64,000 nucleotides of DNA from Rhipicephalus microplus (GCF_043290135.1 NC_134710.1:11361321-11425320), one strand, 5' to 3'; numbered from the stretch's first letter, positions 32,209-43,329 are shown. Numbers and translations are program-made. Notes: a model not told the origin generated them from the sequence alone.

Positions 32209-35027
32209 GATTGCGCGAGGGGCAGTGGTTCGGCGCCTACTACCGCAAATTCTGTCTCTTTTTTTTTACAAATATTAGAAGTTTATTACCAAAGCGCGAT
32301 GAACTTGACTCTATAATCGATTCCTGTGATGCTGATGTTGTTTTGTTGACTGAAACATAGCTTTCTTCTAAGGTAACGAGTTTAGAATTGTTTGATTGCA
32401 AAAAGAAGTGCAACGTATTCCGCTTCGACAGAGGCCAAAGGTGTGGCGGTGGTGTTTTAATAGCTGTTGCAGATAATTTTGTTGCGTCGCCCATTAATTC
32501 CCCAAGTAACCTGGAACTAGTCTGGGTTAAGCATTGCGTACGTTTTAAGAAGTTGATCTTGGGCATATGTTACCGTCCCCCGTCTTCGTGTCCCACTTTC
32601 GTTGATGAATTGCATGATGCGCTTAATATGATCACTGTACGTTTTCCCAAGACTCCTATCCTCTTGGCTGGGGATTTCAACTACCCCTCGATTGTGTGGA
32701 ATAATGCATCGCCTTATCCTAGCCCTTTCTCGACTGAGTGTAACAAGTTTTTGATGACTTGTCTGGACTTCAACCTGTCACAACTTGTTTCTGAACCTAC
32801 TCGAACTACCTCAGCCACATCCAGCATTTTAGATCTCGTTCTAACTAAGGTACCGCATCTTATCTCTTCACTCGTGTATCTACCTGGTCTCAGTGATCAT
32901 TCGTTACTCCATTTTGATCTTGAAACTCCTGTCTGTACACACATCAATCAGAAAAAATATATTAGAGACTATAAACGTGCTGACTACAACGCTATGAATC
33001 GTGAGCTAGCTCTTTTTCTTGATGATTACTTGCAAGAGTTTTCAGAGCGCTCTGTGGACACTAATTGGGAATTGTTTAAGGGCATTGTTGAGCGTCTTAT
33101 TGACGCTTTTGTGCCGCTCAAATCTTTGAGGTGTGAGAGGGAATCACCTTGGTTTAATAAGTATTTGAAAAGACTGTCCAATAAAAAGAAACGTTTGTTT
33201 CGCTCTGCAAAGGTTATGAATTCCGAGGTGCCATGGGAATCCTATTTTTTCGTGGCTGCTGAGTACAAAGCTGCATTAAAGAGCGCCAAGGACATGTTCA
33301 ACAACCACACTTTGCCTGCTATGCTTACTAACAATCCTAAACAATTTTGGAATGTAATAAACAAGAAATACACCACCACATTGTTACTTACATCTACTGA
33401 TGGTGTTGCAGTCCCGTCACACAAATGTGCTTCTGTTCTCAACAATGTTTTTGCGGCGGCTTTTTCTAATGATGTTTCTTGCGATAATTTTAACTACCCT
33501 GTTTTTGAAGTTCCTCCTATGGACCCAGTTATATTTGACGTATCCAGCATTCAGAAGATCATAGAAAATCTTAAAATTTCTTCTTCTTGTGGCATTGACA
33601 ACATTAATTCCAAATTCTTGATTAATACAAAGTTGTATAGTTCCGTTATTCTTAATAAACTGTTTGAACAATCCCTTGAAACAGGTTGTATTCCCAATGA
33701 TTGGAAAGTTGGGAAGGTGATTCCTCTGCACAAGTCTGGAAATACACAATGCCCTGACAACTTTCGTCCCATTTCTCTCACTAGTATACCTTGTAAAATC
33801 ATGGAGCACGTGATACACTCTCATCTCGTCTCTTTCTTAGAATCGAATTCTTTTTTCACTATAGCCCAGCACGGATTCCGTAAGTCATTTTCATGCGAAA
33901 CCCAACTCATATGTTTCACGCATGAACTTCATTGCATCCTCGATCACGGATCTCAGGCAGAATCTATATATTTGGATTTTTCGAAAGCCTTTGACAAATC
34001 TCGCATGAACTTCTCTTTCTTAAACTACGTAATCTTAACATTGACCCTAATGTACTTGCATGGTTGATCTGTTTTCTTTCAAACCGCTCACAATTCGTAA
34101 CAACAAACAACTTTGACTCGCATCCTTTACCTGTCCGTTCTGGTGTACCTCAGGGGTCCGTTCTCGGGCCCCTTCTGTTTCTAAATCTATATAAATGACT
34201 TACCGACTAATATTTCTTCTTCAATTAATCTTTTTGCAGATGATTGTGTTATTTATTGCGAAATTAACGACAATAACGATGTCTCTTGCCTTCAATCCGA
34301 CATTAACAAGGTCATGGACTGGTGCAACACTTGGAACATGAAACTAAACATTAATAAGTGTAAGCACATGCACATTTCTCGAAATTCTAGCCCAGCTTCC
34401 ACTTACCACATTAACAATGTCTTTCTTGAAACTGTACTCTCTTATAAGTACCTAGGTGTTCACATTTCTTCTAACCTGTCTTGGAAAACTCATATTCATT
34501 ATATCATAAATAACGCCGACCGCATGCTTGGGTATATTCGCAGGAACTTCTCTCATTCATCCAGTTCAATAAAACTATTACTTTATAAAACACTGGTTTG
34601 CTCAAAATCAGAGTATTCTGCATCTGTCTGGAGCCCTGGCATTGAATCACTCATTTCCGATTTAGAACCTGTGCAGAACTGTGCCTGCCATTTTATACTC
34701 TCCAACTATCACCGAACAAGCAGCATTACCGCTATGAAATTAAGTTTGTCCCTCCCTGCTCTTTCTCATCGCAGGTCAGTAGCTTCATTATGTCTTTTTC
34801 ACAAAATTTATTACAACAGCTATCTGAAACAGAAATTATTAACAAGGCCATCATACATATCAGCTCGAATTGATCACCGCAATAAAGTTGGAGTTCCATC
34901 ATATCACACCAAATGTTTTCACGACTCATTCATATCCAGAACTTGTGTCAGTTGGAATGATCTTCCCCATGATATCGCTTATATAACTGATAAAAATGTG
35001 TTTTGTAAAACTCTTAATCTTCTCTAA
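32209..35027 (+). pseudogene. CR1-1 ORF2 (endonuclease + reverse transcriptase), broken
   Basis: The frame continues from the ORF1 TAG without an ATG into SVSFF; after a base loss in the T-run at about 32260 it reads TNIRSLLPKRDE and VVLLTET with a stop where CR1-2 has Trp. 32388-34067 is open: [23 protein letters not shown] (Asp, Asn), GLSDHSLLHF (Asp-His), [32 protein letters not shown] and YLDFSKAFDK. A shift near 34003 is followed by [13 protein letters not shown], and another by FADDCVIYCE (catalytic YADD-like box). The last frame, 34314-35027, holds the thumb and C-terminus (YKYLGVHISSNLSW). Confidence 0.85.
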
Positions 35028-35032
35028 ATGTT

Positions 35033-35074
<42 letters not shown>

Positions 35075-35253
35075 TGTATATATGTAGTACATATGTGTGT
35101 ATATATAAGGTTACTATTGTTAGTATACACTTTTACTTATCAAATTGTTGTCATTTATGCCTACTTTATTTCACTTACTTATCTGCTGTGAGTTTTTTTC
35201 CTTGCTGTTTTACATTGCTTCCATTATATAGATCTCCACTCCCCTCTGTAATG

Positions 35254-35296
35254 CCCTCGGGCCCCGAGGGTACAATAAATAAATAAATAAATAAAT
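35254..35296 (+). terminator. CR1-1 3' hairpin and AATA tail
   Basis: CCCTCGG-GCC-CCGAGGG forms a 7-bp stem with a 3-base loop (35254-35270), followed by TAC and about five AATA repeats. CR1-2 has a comparable end (hairpin then short repeats). In CR1-type elements the 3' terminal structure is what the RT recognises. A TA dinucleotide tract at about 35037-35072 lies upstream. Confidence 0.7.
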
Positions 35297-36021
35297 GCTG
35301 TAAAAGCACGAGCTCACCGCAACATTCAGCCCGTCCGGTCATCCGCTCAGCAGCGTCGAATTATTTTATTTGTTGAAACCAGTATAATTTCCACCACATA
35401 ATGTTATTAAAAAAATAAACAAAAAATTAAATTAAAAAAATGAAAAAAGAATAGTCGTAGATGAAAAATGTAAAATAAAAATATGAAAAAAGGAAAAAAG
35501 GAAAAAGTTAAACAAATTTATTATACTTTTAATTGAGCAAAATAAAGGAAAGAAAGGAAAGAAAGAGGCGAAATACCATTATGATAATGACTGTGTACAT
35601 CTGAACCACCATCGTTCCACTACCTTTTTTTTTCTAATATGTTCGATTGTCCATTCTATGTGTATGTTATGATGAGATGTTACGAGATAGTATTGTGTAA
35701 GGTTTCATTTTTTTTTTTTGATAAGATTTTTTTTTTTCCTACGGTTCAGATCTCAAGTATGAGAGTAGTTTTTTTTTTTGTTTTTTTTTTAAGTTTAAAA
35801 GGGTGGCCTTAGTAAACACAATAGTTTACTCTACGAAGGCTTGCCATCCTTGGAGAGCAAATATGTGTATGCGAGGCCTCACTGCCTGCTTTTGTTCCCA
35901 CAGAGTCTTTTTTTTTTTTAACACTGTTAAGTGTTACATTGAGCACTTTGTATGTTGTGCGTTATATTGCAGCAACATAATAATAGTGCCTGATGTAAAA
36001 TATTCATTTTATCGTCAACCG
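35297..36021. other. AT-rich low-complexity sequence
   Basis: Runs of A and T, including several T tracts of 9-12 bases (35709-35780, 35908-35919) and AAAT/GAAA repeats (35400-35570). No domain-bearing open frame. Confidence 0.5.
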
Positions 36022-36350
36022 TTCCGCCGTCGCACGGATAGAGCCAGCCACGGCTCTTTGGCCCACTTATTTTCTGTTTCATTACAGAATAATATTGAAT
36101 CGGGCCTGTCCTAGTCGCTGGACAAGGGCCGCCACGCCCTTAACGGTTGGTAGAAATTATTTATTATTGTTAGTATTGTTTTAAGACTCATAGTGGTGTT
36201 TGCTCTTGTTTCCTTAATATTTTGAAAAGCCGCTTCCCAAGTCACTGGGAAAAGAGTCAGCCACGACTTTTAGGCCCGGTAGTAAAGTTTTCCTCATTCG
36301 AGGTAACTTACAGGCCCGTCCAAGAAGCTAGACTGGGGTCGCCACACCCT
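36022..36350. repeat. Four-unit array of paired hairpins with conserved loops
   Basis: Four hairpins share the loop (A/C)GCCAC but have different, complementary stems: 36040-36057 AGAGCC/GGCTCT, 36124-36141 AAGGGC/GCCCTT, 36252-36271 AAGAGTC/GACTTTT (one G-U), 36335-36350 GGGGT/ACCCT (one G-U). At least three are preceded by another hairpin with an 8-base loop of the form NNGTCRCN: 36023-36038, 36107-36124 (TGTCC/GGACA) and 36234-36251 (TTCCC/GGGAA). The array lies just beyond the 3' end of the coding part of the minus-strand LINE at 36397-38560, so on that strand it would be 3' UTR. Confidence 0.7.
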
Positions 36351-36396
36351 TGGCGGCTTGTACTTTATCAGACTGAACTCTCAATTTAAATTGAGA

Positions 36397-38560
36397 TCAT
36401 GATCCGTCCGGATTTAATTGTGGTCTAATGTAATCCGGTAACAACTCATCGATTGTTTTTTCCATTTTAATCAGCAATGCTCTGTTTTTTCGTACAGCTA
36501 ATAGATCAGGAAATTCTTCTGTTGTAATAGGCAAAGGATGTCCTGGTCTAGTTAGTGTGGCTATGAGTGGTGCAGTAATGCAACATTCATTAAAATAATG
36601 TAGAATTGTATTACATTCCTGACCACATGGGCAGTATGAATGTAATGCCAAATTAAAGCGGTGTAAGTAAAAAGGAAAACGTCCATGTCCAGTTAAAATA
36701 TGTATTAAAGACTTAAATGGTGGGAAGTACACTGGTATCTCGTCTATATCTGGAACCCAATTAAATAAAGCGGTGCCGGGATGATTTCACTGCCAATCTT
36801 TATTCCAAAAAGCATACATTTGGTTATAAAATTTTGTTCTAATCGTTTTAAATGAAAGTTCAGAATACCTAATTAGGCCATATTTTGAGGCTGAGGTTGC
36901 GACTGCGTCTGCCAAATCATTACCGTAGAGATTGCTGTGTCCACGTACATGATAAAGGTTTACGGGGACACGCATCTTGAGTGATGCAAGATCTTTTACC
37001 AATTGTGCTATTCGTGCATCTGTCAATTTTACACTTTCTAATGCTGTTAGTAGAGATAAACTGTCTGTATATATGTTAATCTGTATTTTCAATGTGTGTA
37101 GTAATAAATAATTTACTGCCTCTTGTAATGCTAATATTTCTGTACAGTATGCACTGCTTACGTTAAATATTTTAAATTAGGCAAGTTTAAGTATTTTTTG
37201 TTTGTAATTTAAAATTATATATGCCGCTCCAGCAGCACGAGACGTATAGGATCCATTGGTATAAACATGCAGTGAGCGTGAACCTGTCACATTCTTGATG
37301 TAGTGTTGTGTTAGTTTAGTATATGAAAGTGAACATGCTCGGTCAGCCGGGTGGTCCTGCCCCGGGTCTCTTGAATATTGAATATCATTAGGTATGTAAT
37401 AATGGAGACCGTAGCATGTGGGCTGTCTTCTAACGAATAGAGAAAACTCGGCGCAAAGGCGCTCAAGCTCCAACTCTATCGGAGGTGCCCTTGTTATGAC
37501 CTGCAAAGCTGCTGTTCGAGTTGTGCGGTACGCGCCAGTTAATGCAATTAATGGCAATCGGTGTGCGAAAATGATCTTCTTCTTAAGAATTGCATCAGGA
37601 GGATCTGTCCCCCACACCGGAGCCACATAGGTGATGGACGGTAAAACTGCTTGTTTATAAATCAAGTATTTATATCGGCATATAGCCTCTAGTTGCTGAT
37701 TCGCTATTAAATATTTAAATTTCAACAAGTGAGAACTTCGAGAAAATGACACTGTTTTGCATTTACCAGTGTTCAAAACCATTAACCGGCATTGACACTA
37801 GTCCTTAATGTTGTAAAAGTCCTGTTGAAGAGCAGGCTGGTTAGTAATGTTAACAACTGAACGATAAATAATGCAATCATCGGCAATAATATATATTAGA
37901 AAGAGTAGGGGGGCTAATACAGAACCCTGAGGGACGCCAAATTGTACTGAAAAAGGCTCAGAGTTGTTATTGATGCGCACTGACTGCAGGCGGTTAGTGG
38001 GGAACTGCTCAATCCATGTTTATAACTGCGGGATGTAAATTTAGTCAGGAGAGTTTTAGTAGTAAGCATTGCTGAGCAACTTTGTAGAATTATTTCGGAA
38101 AATTAAGAAAAATTGCATCAGTTGGAATGTTAGCGTCTAGATTTAGGTGGAGGTCATAGAGAAATGCAGTCATTGCGTTTTGCAAGACAGTTCCTTGTGG
38201 AGCCCATGCTGAGAATGGCGAAAAAAAATGTTTATAATCAAGGAAGCGAATTAAAAGAGTGTATGTGACATGCTCCATGATCGTACAAGGCATTGATATG
38301 ATGGAAATGGGGCGGTAGTTTAGGGGTGAACTCTTGTTGCCTGTTGTAGACTAGAATGACCTTGGCTTTTTTTCACTCTTTTGGTGTGTTTCCAGGTGAC
38401 AGTGACTGGGTAAACCACAGCGTTAGATATGCCGCAGAAATGAATTTGGTGTTCTTCAGAAACTTGATGCGATTTCATCGAAACCAGCAAATGATGACAG
38501 TTTAGAGACCAGCTTTCATGAATGTCGCTCTCTTCAAATGTTGCTTCGTATTCCTCGTAC
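36397..38560 (-). pseudogene. Minus-strand chimeric LINE: CR1-like RT plus RNase H
   Basis: From right to left on the minus strand: RT fingers near 38290-38390 (MPCTIMEHVTYTLLIRFLDY), a deletion-scarred catalytic region (TDAIFLNFPK near 38100; [17 protein letters not shown] and ADDCIIY near 37930-37870), thumb (GKCKTVSFSRS), and then a different type of C-terminus, AVLPSITYVAPVWG. An RNase H follows with YTNGSYTSRAAGAAY (the usual Asp is Asn), NIYTDSLSLLTAL and HVRGHSNLYGNDLAD. The end is a zinc-like CPCGQECNTILHYFNEC. The RT half resembles CR1 and the C-terminal half resembles I/R1-group LINEs. The switch falls near 37670. Stops and deletions throughout. Confidence 0.7.
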
Positions 38561-39394
38561 AATTGTTCAAATTCATTGTTGATCGCTAATTAATTTTCTT
38601 TATCGTAGAGACGAATTATTTTCTTATGTGACTGATTCACAGCCTGGGTTTGTGTAAAAGTGGCATGAATTACTATGTGGTCACTTATTTTATTAAGGCA
38701 GGTGATAGAAGGTAGCATATCCGGGCTTGTGTGCCACACTTGAATCGCAGCACATCAGACACCAAAATTATTACTTTTACATTGATGCAGCATTCAGTGG
38801 GAATATAAATTACATTCCAGTAACAATTTGAAGGCATATAGAAGGCATGAAATGAATTTTTATTGCCTTTTGAAGTAAATATACAATAGTACATTCGAGT
38901 TGCATCAAGTTGTACAAATAGGGCGGTATGGTGAAATCGGTAAATACTGAAGCGCGGTGCATGTTCTGGGACTTGTTTGTGTTTGTAAGTACGCTTTAGG
39001 TTTTGTCTGTAGTAATGTTTCACGGCTCTACAGTTTCACCTTGTACTATTTCTAGGCTGTATAAAGCATGTGAAGATTAAACTAATCTTGACTGCATTTT
39101 ATGTGCAACGCTAAAACTTTCTTTGTTGCCATTTGGTCTGTTGAGAAGCAATTCATGCTTGGCCGACAGCTTAATCATCATCCCACAAATAAAGCAAGTA
39201 GGAGCAATGTGGATATAAAAAAATAAACAGAGTTGCAATCGGTTTTTGTAGACCTTTGGACATATCACGAATTCGGAGCTTTTCATTCTTAGTCAGTTTT
39301 CATGCTGGCCTTCCTGAGTTGTCATTGAATGTGCAAAAGATTTGTTTTCCATGTCATCTTGTATTGCCTAGATTGTGCTGAAATGGAACCTGAT
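38561..39394. other. Unassigned sequence
   Basis: A 112-codon minus frame (38685-39023) and a 69-codon minus frame (39077-39286) have no domain I recognise. It may be upstream remnants of the minus-strand LINE. Confidence 0.35.
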
Positions 39395-39760
39395 GTCACG
39401 GTAGCTTAGTAGCAGCTAAAGTATAGCGATGCCAAGCTTGGTCACGGGTTCAATCCAGGACATATACTAATAACATTTTCACCAATCAGATTAGTGGATG
39501 TACAACGGTATTAATTAACAACTTTCAAGGTTCATGCCCACTGATTGAATTGTTCAATCTCAGATATAATACAGGATTGTCATCAGTAGTCAGCCACGTA
39601 AGATATAGGTAACGTTAAGTAGCAACTTTCAAGGCCCATTCATGCATACTTATTGAATTGTGAAGTCCAGGATGTATTGTAATAATGTTATCTACATTCA
39701 CATAGATATTATTGGGTAATGTTAAAGAGCAACTTTTGACGTTCACGTCCAGGTTCGTGT
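39395..39760 (+). mobile_element. Degenerate tRNA-derived SINE-like sequence
   Basis: A-box-like TAGCTTAGTAG (39402-39412) and B-box-like GGTTCAATCC (39447-39456), about 35 bp apart, fit an internal Pol III promoter. Downstream, AACTTTCAAGG...ATTGAATTGT recurs at about 39518 and 39620, and a partial third copy (AACTTTTGACG) lies near 39730, about 105 bp apart. The family differs from the SINE at 14875. It does not fold as a functional tRNA by eye. Confidence 0.45.
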
Positions 39761-39943
39761 GTCAAGGTTGATACTCTTGTTGAACGTAAACAAGGCCAGA
39801 CAATTTTAGTCAGTGCTAGCTTCTTGGTACCTTGTGCATTGGGCACGATTTTCAATGACTCAAAACTATTAGTGAAGGGAATGTTAGCTCAGGGGTGACG
39901 GTGGTCTGCTTCGAAGCATGACACTGCTCTTCCTACACCTGAT

Positions 39944-40342
39944 ATGCAGCGGAATTGCGAGTGGAATGCAGATACTCATGTTCAGCCCATTTGGTGCACT
40001 TTAAATAACTGCAACTTGTCGAAACTGACCATAAGACGGTCCCGCCTTTGTTTTAAAAAGTCTTTGATGCTATGCATCATGCCTACCAGCTACGATCAGC
40101 TGAAGCTCCAACTCTGGTGGATCCCACCAGATGGCAGAGAAGGTAATGATGAGTTCCTGGATGCCTATCAGACATTCTTCAGCGAGCAGACTCCGCTGGT
40201 GGATGCATATGCGACATTTTCATTCAGCGAGTTGTACCGTAAGGCGGTCAAGTACCTTCACGAGGAGGCGATTTATCACATAGACTGCACTACAGAGTGG
40301 CCCGGCATTGTCTGGTTTGGCCCAGCGACAAAATATCTTCAG
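39944..40342 (+). CDS. Candidate host-gene exon, unknown protein
   Basis: The frame from about 40080 (SYDQLKLQLWWIPPDGREG, then ELYRKAVKYLHEEAIYHID and TEWPGIVWFGPATKYLQ) is unlike any TE protein in this window and looks like a globular protein. It ends exactly at a consensus donor, CAG followed by GTATGAG at 40343. The true exon start is unclear. The ATG at 39944 precedes lower-quality sequence, so an acceptor between about 40060 and 40095 is more likely. I do not recognise the family. It could be a single captured or orphan exon, because no partner exons are visible nearby. Confidence 0.35.
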
Positions 40343-40465
40343 GTATGAGATCGTTGCTCCTTTTGTGACAAAATAACATCTTTACTTTGTTTATGTCTCT
40401 GTCAGATTTTCAACGGTACACTTAAAACAGTATAGAAAGGTGGCCTAGTTGGTAGTTCGTATTCG

Positions 40466-40600
40466 TTTAGCGAACTAGAAGTGCAGGAACACGACACAGA
40501 CAGAGAAGAGCCACACAGCACGAGTGAGCAATCGGGCTGCGTGGCTCTTCTGCGTCTCTTGTGCATGTTTCTGCGCTACCAGTTCGCTGAAAAAGTTTAA
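40466..40600. repeat. Foldback (long inverted repeat) element
   Basis: Left arm from about 40468 (TTAGCGAACTAG through GAAGAGCCACACAGC) is the imperfect reverse complement of the right arm ending near 40600 (GCTGCGTGGCTCTTC through TACCAGTTCGCTGAA). Arms are about 50-55 bp with a ~20-bp loop. It has no coding capacity and looks like a MITE or foldback-type repeat. Confidence 0.55.
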
Positions 40601-41029
40601 ACAGTACTACACTCAAATATCGATATAACGAATCCAAATATAATGAAAAGTCAGTTATAATGAAATAAATAAAAAGTTGGAATAGATATAGTGCCAGGAA
40701 TAGACCTTTATAATGAATTTTTTGATATAGCAAACTTATTTTCATGTAAGATGCAACTTTGTTATAGGGAGGTTTGGATGTAGTAACATCTCGTGTACTT
40801 TCTTGGTCTTGGCTTCGATTTCTGCCAGTATTCACTAACATTGTGTTAAACAAAGACATGAGCTTTCAAAATCCTCTCTTCTCATTTGTAGCGAGAATCA
40901 TATTCCTGCAAACTTCAGGTAGTTGTATGTGAGGACTTACTCGATCATGTCCTGCATGACGTGAGCTGTCTATGCTGCGAGTGGTACTATCACTCCTTCC
41001 ATGCACATAAAATACCCCACAAATCGGAT
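40601..41029. other. Unassigned sequence
   Basis: AT-rich with no domain-bearing frame. The minus frames at 40467-40859 and 40866-41165 cross the foldback and the SINE-like region and are not credible genes. Confidence 0.4.
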
Positions 41030-41165
41030 GAGGTAACCACCACCATCGTAGCTCATTTAGTAAGAGCATCGAGCGCATAATTCGTACGTGGCAGGTTTCA
41101 TTCCCGCCAGCGGCAAGTTGTCTTTTCATTCCCTGCACATCTGTATCGCAATGTAAACAATACAC
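41030..41165 (+). mobile_element. tRNA-like SINE remnant
   Basis: TAGCTCATTTAGTAAGAGCA (A-box-like, about 41049-41068) and GGTTTCATTCCCGCC (weakened B box, about 41093-41107) are followed by AGCGGCAAGTTGTCTTTTC. This matches the general form of another tRNA-derived repeat I recall from tick sequences. It is short and lacks a clear tail. Confidence 0.5.
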
Positions 41166-41168
41166 TAG

Positions 41169-41561
41169 AGCGAGAAGAAGACATCTTTAGCTGACTCCGA
41201 AAAATTATTGTGAATTCCAGGCCCCGTGCTGCGCTATAGTAATTGGCTCACGTGTTTTCAGGAGCGTCGACTACTGATTGGCAGCATTGTCTGACAGTGC
41301 TCAAAAAGTGTTGCTGGGCCACTGCCTTGGAAGGAGCTGAGAATGAAGAAAGGATTGATAATAATATACAATAATTTTGAGCACTAGCTGTGGTGTGCCC
41401 AAATATATCAGACCAAGTAAAGCAGTATGAATGACTCCGTAATCCAGCTTCAAGGCTCTTCCACTAAGCTGCGCGACATGTGGGCTTTTTGTGACCTTTA
41501 AACTGGTTTTGAAGATATAAATCCTACATGGATCGTAAAAAGGACACCCGAATCTGCAACT
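41169..41561. repeat. Dispersed repeat, copy 1
   Basis: About 390 bp nearly identical to 49615-50006 in the same orientation, beginning near cgagaagaag and ending at cccgaatctgcaa. No coding potential recognised. After 41561 the sequence continues with unrelated bases to the LINE C ORF1, whereas the second copy is followed directly by a LINE A fragment. 41562-41878 holds nothing I recognise. Confidence 0.8.
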
Positions 41562-41878
41562 GTTATTCACAATTTTTCCATTCCCACCAGGATTTAAATT
41601 CGCATTCTGGCCTGTTGTCCATCCCTTGAAAACCCGAAAAATGTACCGGCCTTTTTTCTTTCCAGCTTGGTCATGCGTGGTGCAGTGCCAGTCGCGACAA
41701 GGCCTGCGGGAAGGCTCTTTTACAGTTGTTGGTTCCCAATCCCCTGGAGGCCTTTCAGCACCCGTTTGACCGGGACGTGAGCTTGTCGTCGATCTCATTT
41801 GGCACACCGGTGCAGTTGGGCGTGTTTGTGCAGCATAAGCTGTTCTCGGCACCAAAATAGAAGCCATCCAAAACACTG

Positions 41879-43130
41879 ATGGAAGCCATCCAAAACACTG
41901 CCAAAGTCGACCCGGCCCGAGAAGAAGAAGAAGACCAAATAAGAATTCACCCTATTAAAAATACCCTTACAGTCAGTACACCCGACAGAATCAGGGCAGA
42001 AGCCTACCGCTCACTGGAAGTGCTCAGAAGTCAGAGGTACAATATGAACTTGCCAGTGGCCACATTCGTACCAGCGCCGGACGACTCCATCCGTGGAGTA
42101 GTTTACAAGGCCTACACGGACGAAACAAACCGCGATCTTCAAGCACAACTCATGAAGAAAAACCCTGACATTCCCATAGTAAATGCCAGGAGACTGGGCT
42201 CATCAAAACACTTGGTCATCACCTTCGCCGGACACAAGCTTCCTGCCACGATCCGCTTCAGGTGTTTCACCTTAAAAGTGCATCCCTTCAGGGAAAGACC
42301 TGAGGCCGGCTTCAAGTGCAGGAAGCTTGGGCACTGCACAGATGTGTGCCCGCTGCCCGGCCCTGGAATACCAAAATGCCGAAGATGCGGTGGAGAACAT
42401 CCCCCACCGCCACTGGGAGAACAGCCAACATGTACACCACAGTGTGTAGTCTGCCTCAGCGAACATCCCACTGACAGCAGCAGCTCCAAGCTACGCTTCA
42501 CACCTGTCAAACCTAATAACCGCAAGAAGACATCGATGTCCTCCAGCACCAATCAGGGAGGAAGATCAAAATCAGCAGGCCGTCGATCCAGATCGAGGTC
42601 GCGAAAAAGAAGCAAGAGCAGGAACAGAAATTCTTCCATTTCTGCGCAGAAGAGCTGTAGTCCCAGTCAGAAGACATCCGCTTCTATGCCAGCAATGCAC
42701 AACAACAACAGCGCCAGGAGCAACGGCCCACCAAAGAGTGTAGGTTGGAGTACCAACGATCCAGGGCAAACCAGCAAAGCGGCAACTACTCAGCCAGCAT
42801 CCAACACACAAAAGGGGGCAAGACCAGGAACCGGTCAACATCCCGGACTCGAGGCGGCCATTCCAGATCCAGTTCGAGATCAAGGACGCAGCCACCGGCC
42901 AGACCTCAAGACAATCAGGTGAGGGAGCTGACAGAGCTGGTAAACTCTTTACAGCAACAGTTGGCTTCGGCAAACGAACAGATCAGGCAACAGAAAAACA
43001 ATTCCAATTCGACCTGTACCCCACCCGCGGCTGAGAAACAAATAGCATGCGCTCACAGTGAGGTAACTAACATGGAAACTGACAGAATTAGAGGAGAAAA
43101 GCGCAGCAGAGCGAGTGATGCTAGGTATTG
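41879..43130 (+). pseudogene. LINE C ORF1 (gag-like, RS-rich), 3' part shifted
   Basis: A 347-codon frame with an RNA-binding-type N-terminal domain (RGVVYKAYTDETNRDL, LVITFAGHKLPATIRF). A damaged first knuckle follows (CRKLGHCTDVC, lacking one Cys of the pair), then CRRCGGEHPPPPLGEQPTC and CVVCLSEHP, then a strongly Arg-Ser-rich stretch (RRSRSRSRKRSKSRNRN). A frameshift around 42750-42870 moves into 42745-43185, whose C-terminal part (RELTELVNSLQQQLASANEQ) is a coiled coil. This is the ORF1 of an I-group LINE. Its ORF2 does not follow directly. Sequence changes near 43130. Confidence 0.75.
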
Positions 43131-43329
43131 GGGTGGCTTGCGGACGCGTCTGCATCGGCTCCACCAACCGACGTTGTTCAACTGAGTCTGATGTGCTTTC
43201 TCTCCGAGATTTCTACTGGAGCGACTCCGGGAAGTTTCAAGGAACACCTGGATGCCCCACTAATCAGGGTAGGTCCACTGGAACCTCTATTGTGGGTCCT
43301 TTCTCCGACACCAAAAGTTAGGCCTATTT

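Larger units (their letters stand above)
29715..35296 (+). mobile_element. CR1-like LINE (CR1-1), full-length but decayed
   Basis: Plus-strand element with a 5' array of 279-bp promoter monomers, ORF1, an EN-RT ORF2, and a 3' end made of a 7-bp-stem hairpin plus AATA repeats. Nested in ORF1 is a minus-strand 3' fragment of an I-type LINE (30805-31640). ORF2 has a W-to-stop change and several frameshifts. The homology to CR1-2 (54937-59692) runs along its whole length (layout, MQV leader, RT), so the two are related but distinct families. Confidence 0.88.

Noticed and set aside
35037..35072. TA-rich tract as a regulatory site or origin
   Set aside because: It is a simple dinucleotide microsatellite in the CR1-1 3' region.
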